A stretch of DNA of 64,000 nt from Pseudofabraea citricarpa (taxonomy: Eukaryota; Ascomycota; Leotiomycetes; Helotiales; Dermateaceae), in assembly GCA_029641185.1 (NCBI GenBank), contig JAPWGK010000009.1, positions 12,501 through 76,500 on the forward strand. Reading direction: 5' to 3'. Shown here piece by piece: positions 13,203 through 24,534 of the stretch. Made by a program: the position numbers and the translations under genes. The notes beneath the pieces are model-generated. The model worked only from the letters and a program-made list of their open reading frames with translations. It ran no database searches and was not told where the DNA came from. How positions within the stretch are numbered: the stretch's first letter is position 1; each line of letters begins with the position of its first letter.

Positions 13203-13917
13203 TCCCTACTTATACTGCGGATTTGATGTGGCAAACCCCGCACGCGAGCAGCAACAATGACGGCTGACAACGACGACTGCTGACAATAGCAACTAGTACT
13301 TATCAGTGGATTTCTTGAAGTATACGGCACATAATACGACACTTGTTGATTTTAGACAGAAATTGTCGTTCCTTTATTTCACTTGCCTATTGAATTGATG
13401 GCGCAAAGTACTCACTACCTACAGCCAAACGTTTATCAGGCAAGCTAGAACAGTCGAGTGTATGTTTGTACTGTACAGCAAGAATAGAAACAATTCTGAC
13501 AGCGTGCTTAGCTTAAATACATACCCCGCAAAGTTAGATGAATAATACTGTCGTCTATATAATCGAACCTTACATATCATGTCTGGTGTCGTCTGCATAC
13601 CTGATGACTGGGCGTCATGCACGATGTCCAGCAAAGCTGAAGGGCGACGACAACTACTATACGATGTACAACACAGCTTCAGCTGCAGGGTACATGTATA
13701 GCCAAGAGTCTTGAGGATCGTAAGCGCCAACCAAATTTCTGCCTGCTAGACCATGTAGATATATAGCTACCTAATCAAATCAATCATCTATCATATTTCC
13801 GACTCCAATGTGATTTTCTCCTTTCGCGACGCCACCGCCCAAGGCATACTTGATGTTGACATGGCAGCGTTACGCCTCGTCTACCGGAGCTGAAGTTTGT
13901 GGGTTAAATTGTGTCAT
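13203..13917. other. Promoter side of the HET gene, otherwise empty
   Basis: No gene that I can support. Short frames on both strands show no motif. Confidence 0.4.
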
Positions 13918-14697
13918 ATGGCACCACCAATCATTACACCTAGAACCCGTATCTTCCTGTACTCCGCTCGGAATTTATGTCGCAAGTCAACAGCCTGGAG
14001 CTGGAAGCTGCTGCCTCAACCTGCCGAGAAAGCCTTATCTGAGGAAGGCCTTGTATTTGGCTTTTATCGCTAGTTTTATGCTCCGATTATCTTATCATAA
14101 TATTTCTGTAAGGTCTGGCAGACGTTGTTTCTTCCCTTTTGGCTTTTTCAGGATCACCACCTGGCTTTCCCTTGAATTTTATTGGAGCCTATGGAAATCG
14201 GACATGCGAAACCCTATTCTTTGACCTGGCAAGAATACTATCCTATGAAGGATTTTGGCAGTCGTTTCGAACATTTCACAATAAAAGAACATACCTGAAG
14301 CTTCCTAAAGGATGTGTGTGGAAAAAAGCAGAATTGATTCACGAGAATGAGCAGGGAAAATCTACAACAGAGAATTGTAAAACTTTCGTCTCTTCATGGA
14401 GAGGTAACCTTGTCCCAGATCCATCGCATCATCTTGGTAGGGCACAGTTAGAAAAATATTGTCGTTACTGAGGACCCTTTTGTGGAGATAGCTGCACGTA
14501 CATGGATCGATGACTATGCAAAACTGGACCGATCTGAGCTACTTAACCTTTCATATTCGGAATGGATAAAGGAGTGTGACAAAAAATCGCCAGCGGTTTT
14601 GGAAGCTATCAGAAAGCTAAATAATTCTTTTTTGCCGAACACTTCTGCAAATAAATCTACGACTGATGGTGGAAGTCTCCAGTTGGCATATGCGTAA
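13918..14697 (+). pseudogene. Unrecognised broken or mis-spliced locus
   Basis: Three coding-like pieces lie in order on the forward strand. The first starts at ATG 13918 (MAPPIITPRTRIFLY...) and ends at TAG 14071. The second, from about 14139, has SGSPPGFPLNFIGAYGNRTC and LPKGCVWKKAELIHENEQGK. The third (NIVVTEDPFVEIAARTWIDD... to the TAA near 14697) lies in another frame. I found no intron pair that joins all three in phase with good splice signals: the best acceptor is TTTTTCAG before the second piece. It is therefore probably a pseudogene, though a missed exon is possible. I do not recognise the family. Confidence 0.4.
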
Positions 14698-15446
14698 TTG
14701 AGAAAGATTAGGTTTGGAATTTGATATTTATAGTCTTGCTCTAGAATCAAAGTGTTATGGAAGAATGAACTCGTATCAAAAGACAAGTAAACAGGTAATC
14801 TTTAATTTCAAAATACAATAAAATTTACCATTAGTCCTGTCCTATAGGTATTACGATTATTAGAATAATTTATCTAAACTAAATATCGATGAATCTTACA
14901 ATGATCGCAGGAGTGAGTGTTTTAAATCTAATGTGGGGAACGTTATAAAAGGCAAACAACGTTTCTTAAAACTATCAATCCTATGGTTATACAGATAATA
15001 CTATTTACACATGTTAATTAACCCTCACTCAGTTATCCTCGCCGTCACGTGCGTTAAGCTTTCTATCGATTACTTCCAAATCACTAGATCCTACTTGGAA
15101 TGGATTAGGGTAAAGAGCCTAACTCCCTTTATAAATCTCATCCACTTCGTTCTTCTCATCAGGTCTGTTAGATAACCGGCTTGAGTGTATTCACGGGGAA
15201 TATGAGTAGTTAATGTTATCTCAGCTTAGGTAAAAACAAACGAGCTTCGGTGCCTTTTCTCTCTATAGGTAGAGTAAGTATTTGAACCTTTTGTAGTATT
15301 AAGTAAAGTGTCCCTACACTGCAACCGGCATGAAATTAATTTGACGGGAGACTATAGCTAGATACTTATTAATTATATAAGAACTATATAGAATTTTCTG
15401 GCCAGCTGGATTGGGAAGAAAATAGTCTTTCAAGCGATATCGATAA
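14698..15446. other. AT-rich spacer
   Basis: High AT, stop codons in all frames, no feature seen. It probably has been mutated by RIP. Confidence 0.45.
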
Positions 15447-15770
15447 TACAATTGTATTATTGGAGCTATAACAGTGGACTTAACATAACCTAGTAATTCT
15501 CAAGATGAGCCGGTTTAATCGTGGTCTTATAGATGGTTTAAACTAAGTTATTTCGATAGGGATAGAGGCTATCATTTAGCTTAGCGGTCCCTCTAAGACG
15601 AGGCTTTGCCTGGGCTGCCCCTTCATATGTCATACTGTGGATCAATACATGCAGGTTAACTTCTTGGACAGATGTTTTTTTTATTAACAGCTGTTCAATT
15701 CCCATCGCCAAGACTGCCACCACTATATAGTCCACATCAGAACGACACCCTTATAATATCTAGCAACGAC
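15447..15770. repeat. Diverged duplicate, copy B
   Basis: Counterpart of 8697-9036, in the same orientation. It is more AT-rich than copy A, with changes of the kind expected from RIP (for example AATCCCCAGGAT in A against AATTCTCAAGAT here). It may be the 5' flank of a second Hsp70-like gene that has been erased downstream. Confidence 0.7.
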
Positions 15771-16096
15771 CACAATGACGGTTTAACACTAGTACTAGAG
15801 CTGCCAGTCGTTTTATAGCTAATAAGCAATGTTCCATTATAATGTTAGAGATTGTCCAATGTCGATCGTGTATACGGAAACGAAGAGCTTCTTCGAAGAA
15901 AAAGTAATACATAGCAATTTATTGAAACTGTAGAGGAGAACGTTCTAAGAGGTTTATTGAACGAAATTGAAATATAGCCCCTGCAAAAAGCCACTGGATA
16001 TCTAGAGATTCAAGTCGAACTCTTCGCAACTTACTGCTAAGCATTTCGTAAGCGATTACAAGTTTAAGAACGTGCATGATTTACGGCATACTTGAA
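15771..16096. other. AT-rich spacer
   Basis: No gene seen. The sequence does not visibly continue the match to the Hsp70 relic. Confidence 0.4.
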
Positions 16097-17457
16097 CTAT
16101 ATCTTGAACCAAGAATGCTTCAATGCAGCCTCAACACTCAATCGTTCCTTCGGCTCATACTCCAAAATACCCCTCAAAAGATTTCCTAAAAGTTTACGTT
16201 CCTCAATCTGAACGGCCAAACCACCTGTCCTATTCTTCTTTCCCTCAGGATCAGCAGCAGATACTGAACTGGCGGACATCAGCTCCTCAAGAGCATCTGT
16301 CATCATGTACGGCTTCCCAGTCTCAGGATTAACCAGCGGGGTTCCGTCTTCATTGTACCACTGGCCCCGTGCTTCCCAAGAGCTCCACCATGGTTCCGGA
16401 AGCATTCCAAGCATTGGCACCATTTGCATGATTACCTCGTCGTCCTCATTAAATGGATTTTCGAACAGTGGACTCCTGGTGCGGATTTCAAAAATGGTGC
16501 ATGCAAGGGCCCACAAGTCACATCCAACACCGATAGTATTGTCGAAAAAGAGCTCAGGGGAGCGGAAGGAAGATGGAATGCCGAGATTTTGAGGTGGATG
16601 GTGCATGTCATAAGATTCGCCAAAGTCAATGATAGAAACTTGATCCGATATAAATCGAGCATCTAGTCGCTCCAGATCAAGGCCTTCGACTAGATATTCA
16701 GGCCCTGAAGGTGCTGGGCTTCCCCCGGATATGGTAAGAAGAGGTTCTTTCCTTGGTTCTCCGAGCTTCTCTATCAGTTCATCTTCACCAAGTTCATCAA
16801 ACCCTGTGAGTCTCAAAAGGATGTTAGATGGGTGGAAATCTGATAGAAAACATTAGTAGAAACTATACATTGCTCTCTTGGGAAAAACGAACCGCCATGA
16901 CAGATTCCATTTTTGTGTAAAAAAAGCAGTCCACGCGTTGCTTGCAATGCAATGTCTCGCGAAACTCTCGCAGGATCCTCAAACTTGCGCCACAGAGCAG
17001 AAACTCGTGGCCCTAGCACGGGAAGAACTAGGCACAGATGTCTCCCGTTCGGTCCATCGTGCCAGAAGTGTTCACGCGGGACTGCAATGCACTCTCCGCC
17101 AGCCTCTCCAAAATCCAAGCCTTTATTCAATAACCCAAGCTCTGATGACGTTTCACGGGACTCATCGGCAATGATAATCTTCAATGCAACGTATTTTTGT
17201 GTGTTCTGGTCCCGACAAAGCCAAACTGTGGCCAAGCCGCCTCTTCCTAGCTTATGGATGACTCGGAATCGACCAGCTGTGCCAAGTGTATCCCCGATAT
17301 GAATGGGATGAAAGCCTCCCAGTCGATATCCCTCGCGTTCTTCTGCGTCAGGGAGCCAGCCTCGCTCGTACAACTGCTTCGCCTGACTACCGTCAAGGGC
17401 TTCGTCTATGTCGTGATCGGCCTCATTTAGAGGGGATTTGCCAGATGATTCGAGCAT
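16097..17457 (-). CDS. Second SRPK-like protein kinase
   Basis: Exons 17457-16893 and 16839-16097 join across a 53-nt intron that splits the catalytic Asp codon. The donor GTTCGT is unusual, but branch site (CTACTAATG) and acceptor (ATCAG) are good and the joined text restores HGDFHPSN. The product has 435 residues. Signature YRLGGFHPIHIGD (44-56) precedes the glycine loop LGRGGLATVW (70-79), lysine in YVALK (93), HGDFHPSN (Asp189, Asn194), IIDFGES (DFG 260-262) and SFRSPE. As in the 3.6-kb kinase, the HRD arginine is Gly and the catalytic-loop Lys is absent (His). It looks like a distant paralogue of that gene, with a shorter insert. The gene is intact and divergent from the small gene at 18.3 kb. 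Substrate unknown. Confidence 0.86.
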
Positions 17458-18311
17458 TGCAGGAAACGGTGCAGCAGATTGGGAAGGAAGATAGCACCTC
17501 GAATATTAGCTTCGTGATGCCGTAGACCGGGGGGGGGGTTGACTCTCAGCGAGTGGTAGAAGAAGGGAGATATATTTGATGGGGGAGAAGCTGTGGAATG
17601 GAATGTTAGACAAGACCTCGTACGAATACCAGGGGCATACTGAGGTCGTGTAACTTAGACGGAAGTGAGCGCGCCCTGAGCTCGTTTGCAGTTGTGGTTG
17701 GTCGGGACCGGCACGTACGTAGAACTGCTGTAATTCCAAATTCCAAATCTGGCCAGAATGAGACCTAGCGCGCGCCAGCTTCGGGATCCTGAAAACAGTA
17801 CCGCACCTTACTTACGTACTGATAAAGGTCTCACATATGGACGATTGGGGGTCTTGTGGCCAAGGGGATGGAGGATGGGGGATGGGGGATGGGGGAACTG
17901 CTAATGCTCAATTGCGCATTATTCATTGTTCAAAAAACAACATGGCAATCTGCCAATCTTTTACCTATGCGACCAGTATACACAATTCCAATGTGAAGAT
18001 GGCTGCAAACGTGACCCCGTGTTTTTAGAGTGCTAAAGTTGTGAGATACATCTCCTCCAGCCATTTGCTTCCTCCGTATGTCTCGCGGGTAGTATAAGAC
18101 ATCTTGTCTTCCTGGTGATTATTGTATCAATGGCATTTCGTTGCATCGCCTTCGTTGTCCAGCTTTTACCACTGTAAAAACACTACTAATTCTCCTTCTC
18201 GTCACTTGCTCAAAGCTACAACTTGAGTTATTTTATATCTTCTCTCTTTGACTTTGGAAATTCTTTATATCAACACTCTTTTCACCCTCCCATTCAACTT
18301 CTCCCATCCTT
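17458..18311. promoter_or_regulatory. Divergent intergenic region with G-rich tracts
   Basis: It separates the kinase start (reverse) from the small gene start (forward) and so should hold both promoters. It contains a run of about 10 G at 17529-17538 and a G-quadruplex-type array at 17864-17895. The last 150 bases before the forward gene are CT-rich, as in fungal leaders. Confidence 0.5.
17864..17895 (+). repeat. GGGGGAT short repeat, G-quadruplex candidate
   Basis: Four or more runs of 4-5 G separated by 2-9 bases: GGGG at 17864, then GGGGG at 17877, 17884 and 17891, the last three as a perfect GGGGGAT unit. The spacing fits an intrastrand G-quadruplex. It lies in the shared intergenic region of two divergent genes. 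Confidence 0.7.
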
Positions 18312-18870
18312 ATGCCTATCTATCCCCCAACATGGCATGATTTCAGGGAGACTGGGCAAGGAACTGTCAATAATCCAAGGGTAAGCAAAGTTTTCATATG
18401 CCAACTGATTGCTATACTTTAGCTCTGTTGTTTCCTCTATTCATGATATAGATTCCAGAATTAATATATTCTCTTTTATAGATCATCTGGTTGATACCTC
18501 CTCCGAGTCGATTATACGGTAGAATCAAAGGCTGCGAGGACATTGCAAGAGAGTGTGCTTGGCTCTATGGATTTACTTATGTTTGGATGAGGTATGCTTC
18601 TAACACTCTTTCCAAATTCTCCGGATGATCACTAATCTTCTAAACAGGGCTGCGGACCATTCAACCACAAGAGGGAAAATTGGTGGCCTCCCTGTACTCC
18701 TAGATACCGACCCTCACATCACAGTCTACTTTGGGATGGAGGATTCCGTGGCTACTCATCAGGCAGATGTTTTCCTTGTCTACGACTCAGGAAGGATTCC
18801 GAGGCGCATGGCGCTTCCTCAGGAGATGGTTGTGCATCTGGGCAGCAATCCGGCTATGGGTCCGGCATAA
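18312..18870 (+). CDS. Small three-exon protein, 133 aa, unrecognised
   Basis: Exons 18312-18380, 18482-18591 and 18648-18870 join in phase to 133 residues. Donors are GTAAGC and GTATGC, acceptors TTATAG and AAACAG, and the second intron has CACTAAT. The product begins MPIYPPTWHDFRETGQGTV, continues IKGCEDIARECAWLYGFTYV and ends with DTDPHITVYFGMEDSV and a short C-terminal part. The compact mix of Trp, Cys and conserved-looking Gly/Pro/His residues suggests a folded small enzyme or binding protein, but I cannot name the family. It has no signal peptide or membrane helix. The two introns both restore the frame exactly, so the gene looks live. Confidence 0.72.
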
Positions 18871-20153
18871 CATGTCTTTGTTAACTTTGGCGTCTTGGTT
18901 GTGGTAATCCGGATTAGGTGTGGAATTAACATATTGGGCAGGACCTTAGACAATTGTTATAGGCCGGCATTCTCGAATGTCTGTATTTGATTTTACTCGA
19001 GGCTGGGCCTTAAAATATAACTTATTCGGTTCAAGATAGCTTTATCAATTCACTAGACGTGTACCACTGTTCCATTCAAATCCAGTCTTGTATAGTGGTT
19101 TTTATACTATCTGCACTAACTGCTGAGTTTATGCCTAGTGTTTCGTTGGCCTGGCCACTTTGAAGCTATTGAATTCAATAAATTAAAGGAGTATAACTTC
19201 GGTCGAAAACTTCGCAGTTGTAAATTCACCTGTACAATTTGCTAAGATAAATCTAACTGTAGCTTCATAAATTATTTGAGCCTTGTTATTACAAAACACA
19301 TTTATAGCAAGCTGCTAAGCGCTTCTCCCTGACCGGCGCCCATCCGTCGTAGGGTGCCTGGCTACATATCCCGAAGCTGCGAGGCTGGTCAAGCATTTGG
19401 CTAAACTAGGCAGTAATGCCCAATTTGAGACACGTATGTACGAATTTGCAGGGACGGCTAACGCACTTGCATGGGCAATACTTCCGGTGCAAGATAAGTG
19501 CCTGGTGTCGTCTACTCCAAACGGAGATCTGATCCGCTTCCCGATCCAAACCATTCAAACAGACTACTAAGTGCGAGATAGCCGACGTTAATTTCGGCGC
19601 ACCCGTTTCTCAAGCGACGCCCTACCGTCGCGGGGACATCGTTGAGAAGCTGATGCCAAGGCCTACGTCCGTGATCACCAGGAGCGATCATCACTTTTCT
19701 TTCCTTATTAAAATGGCCTTGAAGGCCGTTCGGGCACTCTTGAATGTCAAATACAGCAGCCTTCATGTAAGCACCCGCAATCTCTACAGCGCAACCTCCA
19801 CCCCAGCGACGCCGTAGCATCGAAGTAGCACAGAATAAACTCCCCGTTCCTCGTGCTCAACAAAGTGCGATCATCATATGCTGCCACCAAAGCTCTGTTA
19901 AACATGGTCCTGTGGTAAGTCGTCAACCCCAACCAAGGTCTGCGCCCAGAGTCTTCATCTGCCCCGCGAGCACAACGCAAAAAAGATGCCACGCCTCTTC
20001 CCACCAACCCCAAGCAGCGCAGTACATGCATGCGAAGCTCCCGAAGATGCGCAACAACTCAGGTCTGCCAGGCCCGAAGCGTTGCTCAGCCGTTCGATAT
20101 GCCAGCAGCTCCTGCTGTGCCAGAAAGCTCCGCGAAAACAGCTATTTCAGCCT
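18871..20153. other. Spacer with eroded frames beyond the NLR relic
   Basis: AT-rich to about 19310, then GC-richer with several reverse-strand frames (19315-20031) that read like protein but have no motif I know. They could be the eroded 3' part of the NLR gene or an inserted fragment. Confidence 0.35.
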
Positions 20154-22830
20154 TCACTCAACTTCAGCTTTCTGCTGCGAGGGCTGCAAGCCTGCCCCAG
20201 GCCTGCTCAGTAGCCTGTCTTGTTTCCTTGACCGTCTCTTCTTTCTTCTCCGCATCTGTCTCGCAAAGGGAGAGACACCGTTCGAGATGTTCTCGAGATG
20301 CGCTATACTGTTCAATGTGCGTATAGTACTGTGCAGTTCTATAGTGTAGAGTTGCCAAACAATCTCTACTTCCACTCGAAGCCGCCTAGAATTTGAGCAC
20401 AGCTAGTGCGCGAAGAAAGAGTACCTCGTTTCTATGGTACTCGTCCTTCTTGAACTTGTCGCATATGATATACCAGACCTTTTCCTCCGTCCTCTCCCTT
20501 TCTTTCGTCTTAGACATCCATGCCTGTACGCAGTTGCGAACGATGGCAGCCCGAGTAAGCACCCTCTTATCCGCAGGTAGCTCAATCATTCCGTAATAGA
20601 CCAGACGCAGAATTAGTTCGTGCAACTGGCTTGTTTTGAGCAAGACGGCTGGGATACTTTGCATATCGAGACAGCCAATAACGAACAGTAATCTAGAAGC
20701 ATCTAGATCTTAAGTTTTTATTGTCTCGTGCAACAGTTGCCGGGCACGCATTGCGCCTGAGCTATCAATGCCGCTTTTCGTAGCTCATGGATAGTGCGAG
20801 CGCATCAGTTCCTTGAACTTAGTCCACGGAACTTTGCTTCTGCGGCGGTACAATTGCGCCAAGACGAGTGCACTAGCTGAGCTGCTCAGTGCTTGTGCTA
20901 TAGAGAAGGCTGACTTAACTTTGGCGTCTTCTGGCGTCTTCTCATCCAGTAGAAGCAGCGACGCATCCGTCTCCGCCAAGTTCTTCACCTTGATGACATA
21001 TTTATCTTTTTGGTTCCCCATCTTGCGAGCAAGCGACTCGGAGCGCGTAGTTATCAGCACTCTTGCAAGAGGCGTCACGGGTGCAAAGTCCAACAGAAAC
21101 TTTCCAGCGTGTGATGAGGTGGTTACTGTGAGCTTCGTCTTCTTTGAGGGGGGTATTATGGACCCTTTCTATTACCTCGCGGTTCTCAGCCCTTTCGTAT
21201 TTAGATTCAAAGTTTTGCTAATACATTGTCACGAGAGCTCGAACTGCGTTCCGCTACCTGCGTTCGCCCAGGGAGTGTTGGAGCCAGGGTGCTCCTTGTG
21301 GAATTTATATGCGTATTCTATGGTAATATGGGTCTTACTTAGAGCCACACCTGTTAGTCCAGATTAGCACCAGCAAGTGCTTATATATACATTCTGACCC
21401 GTTGCCAGAATCTCGACATAGTACTACATTCACTGTCTTCTTGAAACTTCCATCGTGACCTATAACATCCACTCGGGCTGCAAGGTGTTTCTCTCTGGTG
21501 GTCGGGGCTGGAAGAGAATGAGTAGATGACGAAGACATCGGCGTTATCTCTATTGGACACACATAGTCAGGACGTAATCTATTGATACCGGGGTCTTTGC
21601 AATATAGTCTAAACCGAAAGGTAGAGAAAACATTACGCTTAAAAACATAGTCTCATTCATCATCCACGCCTCGGGCTCAGTAGGTCAACAAATTGCGGAT
21701 CGGGATCCTCTCACCTTGTCGACTTTCAATAATCATCCTTCAATGCTTACTTATATTAACGATCTCTCTCCGCACCGGATTATATTTATCTTCATCGGCG
21801 TTCTCAAACTTGTTCATCTCAAAGTGGCCTAGAGGCAAGCCTTCCTTCAAATGACCGTTTACTGTCCCAGATGATTTAGCAACAACAAATTCCTCCACAA
21901 AGAGTTAGCTATATAGACGAGTAGTTGAAAAAGCGAGGTGGTTCTTGGCGGCGAGAGGTCATTAATCCCAGCAACTCTGCCAATTTTTGATGTCTTCTGT
22001 ATAAAAAGCAAAATAGCATCGGCCCTGACCCCAACCCCGACTTCTGCTGTCTGGTGACCAATCGATTGAACTCGGCGACAGTGCTCACAAGAACATCGTT
22101 ATCTTGTGCTATACTATGCAAGACGTTGTCTTGTATCTGCACGTTTGCCTGAACAATGGTCTGGTATACCTTTCCCTGTGTTGCCAGCCCAGAGCTGCTC
22201 TTGACGCCGCTATGAGACGTGCCCAGAAATGCAACTCTTGCCACAGAGTGGGATATGGTAGGATGGTCCTCTTTGTTCAGTGTCGCAATTCTGTAGGCTT
22301 TCAATGAAAGACTGTCAGTGGTGGGTTCGGGAGTTGCTTGGGCATAAAAGCCAACCTCCTGGATGATAATTCCTCCGAAACAGTGCCCGATGAAGATGAT
22401 GGGGCGATTCCCACGGCCAGCTCTCTTGTCACCAAGGGCTAGAAGTAGCTTCGCAGCAACCGCAGCGACAGATTGCTTAACCACATCATCTCCAAATCAG
22501 TACGACTTGTGACCAAATAACATGCTACTTGCATTAGAAAGTGCAGCAGGTAGCATAGTCGGCTCGCTAAGCTATCTCACGCGCGTTTTCGGGTGAGTCC
22601 AAGTTTGCTCATAGTCCACACCCATACCATTAACGGCGACAACACTATTCGCATACAGTCAGTTATATAGTAACCTATTACATCATGCAGTTAGGTAGTT
22701 ACTCGAGTTCGATTTCATCGGTTTCATTTGGTTGAAATAAGACTTTGAGCCCGATTTGTTTCGCGCTGATCTCTGGCGGCGACTTGATAGTCTTAGCCTC
22801 AGGTGACGTCTTCTGTGCTTCGGGAGCCAT
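20154..22830 (-). pseudogene. NLR pseudogene: alpha/beta hydrolase - NB-ARC - TPR
   Basis: On the reverse strand the pieces follow the order of a fungal NLR. Exon 1 starts at ATG 22830 (MAPEAQKTSPEAK) and joins 22644 across a GTAACT...ATAG intron, giving VVAVNGMG. Then come PIIFIGHCFGGIIIQEV (nucleophile elbow, with Cys where Ser is usual), ARVAFLGTSHSG, and FGMNKFENAD-like text (here GHFEMNKFENADEDKYN, about 21800). A worn P-loop region follows (SKTHITIEYAYKFHKEHPGS, about 21320), then the NB-ARC block PLARVLITTRSESLA (about 21060), a winged-helix-like part (20664-20386) and a TPR-like repeat (YRTAQYYTHIEQYSASREH, about 20340). In-frame stops at several places, such as about 22560 and 22500, and frame changes show it is dead. 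Such hydrolase-NLRs resemble incompatibility and immunity receptors. Confidence 0.82.
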
Positions 22831-23577
22831 TTTCAACTTATTTGGCTTAGGTGGGTTCGAATCCATCACTATTTGCGGTTGTGTCTACTTCCTAATGTTT
22901 TCTAAAAGTGGGTGGTTCTAGGACTTTACAATTGTTGAAATAGATGTTCTCTCAGTGAAATGATCAGAGGTTTTGGAATTCAAGGAAAACAAAGCCTAGG
23001 TGATCATACCCAGCTCAAATACAAGAAACAAAAAATCTGGCAAGCAATGCAAGGCTGTAGGCTTGAGAGAGAGACGGTACTTTCTTTACAAGTACCTATG
23101 CATAATGGCTTTCAAACGCTGCGGATCATCATCTGTCGCTTGGCACGGCAAACTTTCAATCCTACCCCAAGTTACCACATGCTGACATATTCTCTCAGCC
23201 TCCTTATAATTAACGATCCATGCATCACTTTGTGAGACTCGAGCTCAACTAAATCGCCCTGCTTTCAACACTGGTATACCAGCGATCGAATGTAGCCATC
23301 CCGGTCCAATCCGATGACAAAGCAATACACATGCAATGCAAAAGAATAACGAATTAAATTCGAAAATAAAAGTGATATGTGAGGTCTCTCAAAATATGCA
23401 AGGCTGTGGGCGTATGTGCATATCTGGCTTGCATATATTGGACTCTCAACGAAGTAATTATCTATCTTTAGGCCGATTCATCGCAACTTTGCACTTACAG
23501 CCCTGATCTAAAACTCATCATATTATTGGGATCAATCCTTGAGCCGAAGCTTTAGTTAGCCCGAGCTTATCGACAAA
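22831..23577. other. Intergenic between divergent relics
   Basis: Promoter side of both the NLR relic and the gene at 23578. No other gene supported. A tRNA-like pair of short motifs at 22842-22864 was examined and rejected. Confidence 0.4.
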
Positions 23578-24534
23578 ATGCAGAGTAGCATAGTCGAGGC
23601 TGGCATTCGACTTCCCTTTTCGACAGAACATGAGCACCTCCCCAATTTGAGTGGGGCTATACCCGGCCAACCCTTCATACCACATCACGATAAAGCTGCA
23701 GTGTCAGAGTTCCTCAACCAAGAACTATCGACCACTCGCCTTGAGTCCATCTACTGGATGCTTTTTCTTGTGTCAAACCGACACAACATTAGCCCACTAG
23801 ACCATCAAGTCGTGAAAGGGCGGCAGATAATCATCACCGAACGTTCTGACTTGCATCTGGTGTGGCATTATGACCGCATATTCATTAAAGCTGTGCCCAA
23901 GTGCCTGCTGAGCCAGGCATTTTGGAAGACACACTTGCTACCCGACGCCCGAAACTTCAGAGCGGCCAAAGAAGGTTGCGCTTCCGGCATAGTAGCCTCG
24001 AACGATCGACTCCGGCTCGAAGCGCAAGGTTGTATGCGCACATACTCCAGCCTGATTGTTCACGAATCGGATTTCGAGTTCGCGAAACAACTGAGCCTGG
24101 TACCTGATAACGTCTGCTGGGTAGCCTGGTGCCACTTCCGGCAAGAGTTTCTTCACTTGGGAGACTTCCAAGTGTCCCCGCGCTATCATTACGGTGAGGT
24201 CCGGCTGACGAGGCTCAATTTTTGGAGCTGCATCTTCCTGTGAGGCCAGAACTATTTCGAAGTATAGCACAACTGCGTGACGTACTTCGCCCGTTTGGGC
24301 ACGCCCTGCTTGTTCGTCTTTGGTGCCGTTACTGTCATCCTGGGCGCGCTCCAGTGTGCCCTTCAGGTGCATCCTGGTGGCACTTATGCGATCCTGGCCA
24401 CGAAGTTTATCCCCTTTTCTATCTTCTTAACAGTTCTCAGATTGGCGTTGTTTCCGATGTTGTATTTACTCTTTCAGATTCAAGAGCTGCTGTTATATGC
24501 TTTCCGATATCGAAAGTTGTTGCAGGATAGATAA
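23578..24534 (+). pseudogene. Fungal membrane protein (DUF6601-like), two in-frame stops
   Basis: One frame from ATG 23578 runs 221 codons to a TGA at 24241, reads nine codons on to a TAG at about 24271, and continues in the same frame to 24534. The text before the stops (VVKGRQIIITERSDLHLVW, then YDRIFIKAVPKCLL, then GEVRLTRLNFWSC) and after them (YFARLGTPCLFVFGAVTVIL plus a second membrane helix, FSIFLTVLRLALFPMLYL) fits one protein: a soluble N-terminal part with two C-terminal membrane helices. I believe this is the family catalogued as DUF6601, from memory. The sequence between the stops (GQNYFEV) fits the expected linker, so no intron explains them. The first stop could derive from a CGA codon by one C-to-T change. 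The gene looks recently disabled. Confidence 0.7.

Noticed and set aside
19315..20031. Reverse-strand frames beyond the TPR part of the NLR relic
   Set aside because: Readable but no repeat or motif could be found; not called as a separate gene.
22842..22864. tRNA-like A-box (TGGCTTAGGTGG) and B-box (GGTTCGAATCC) motifs
   Set aside because: The two motifs overlap almost completely, leaving no room for an anticodon arm, and the arms around the B-box do not pair.
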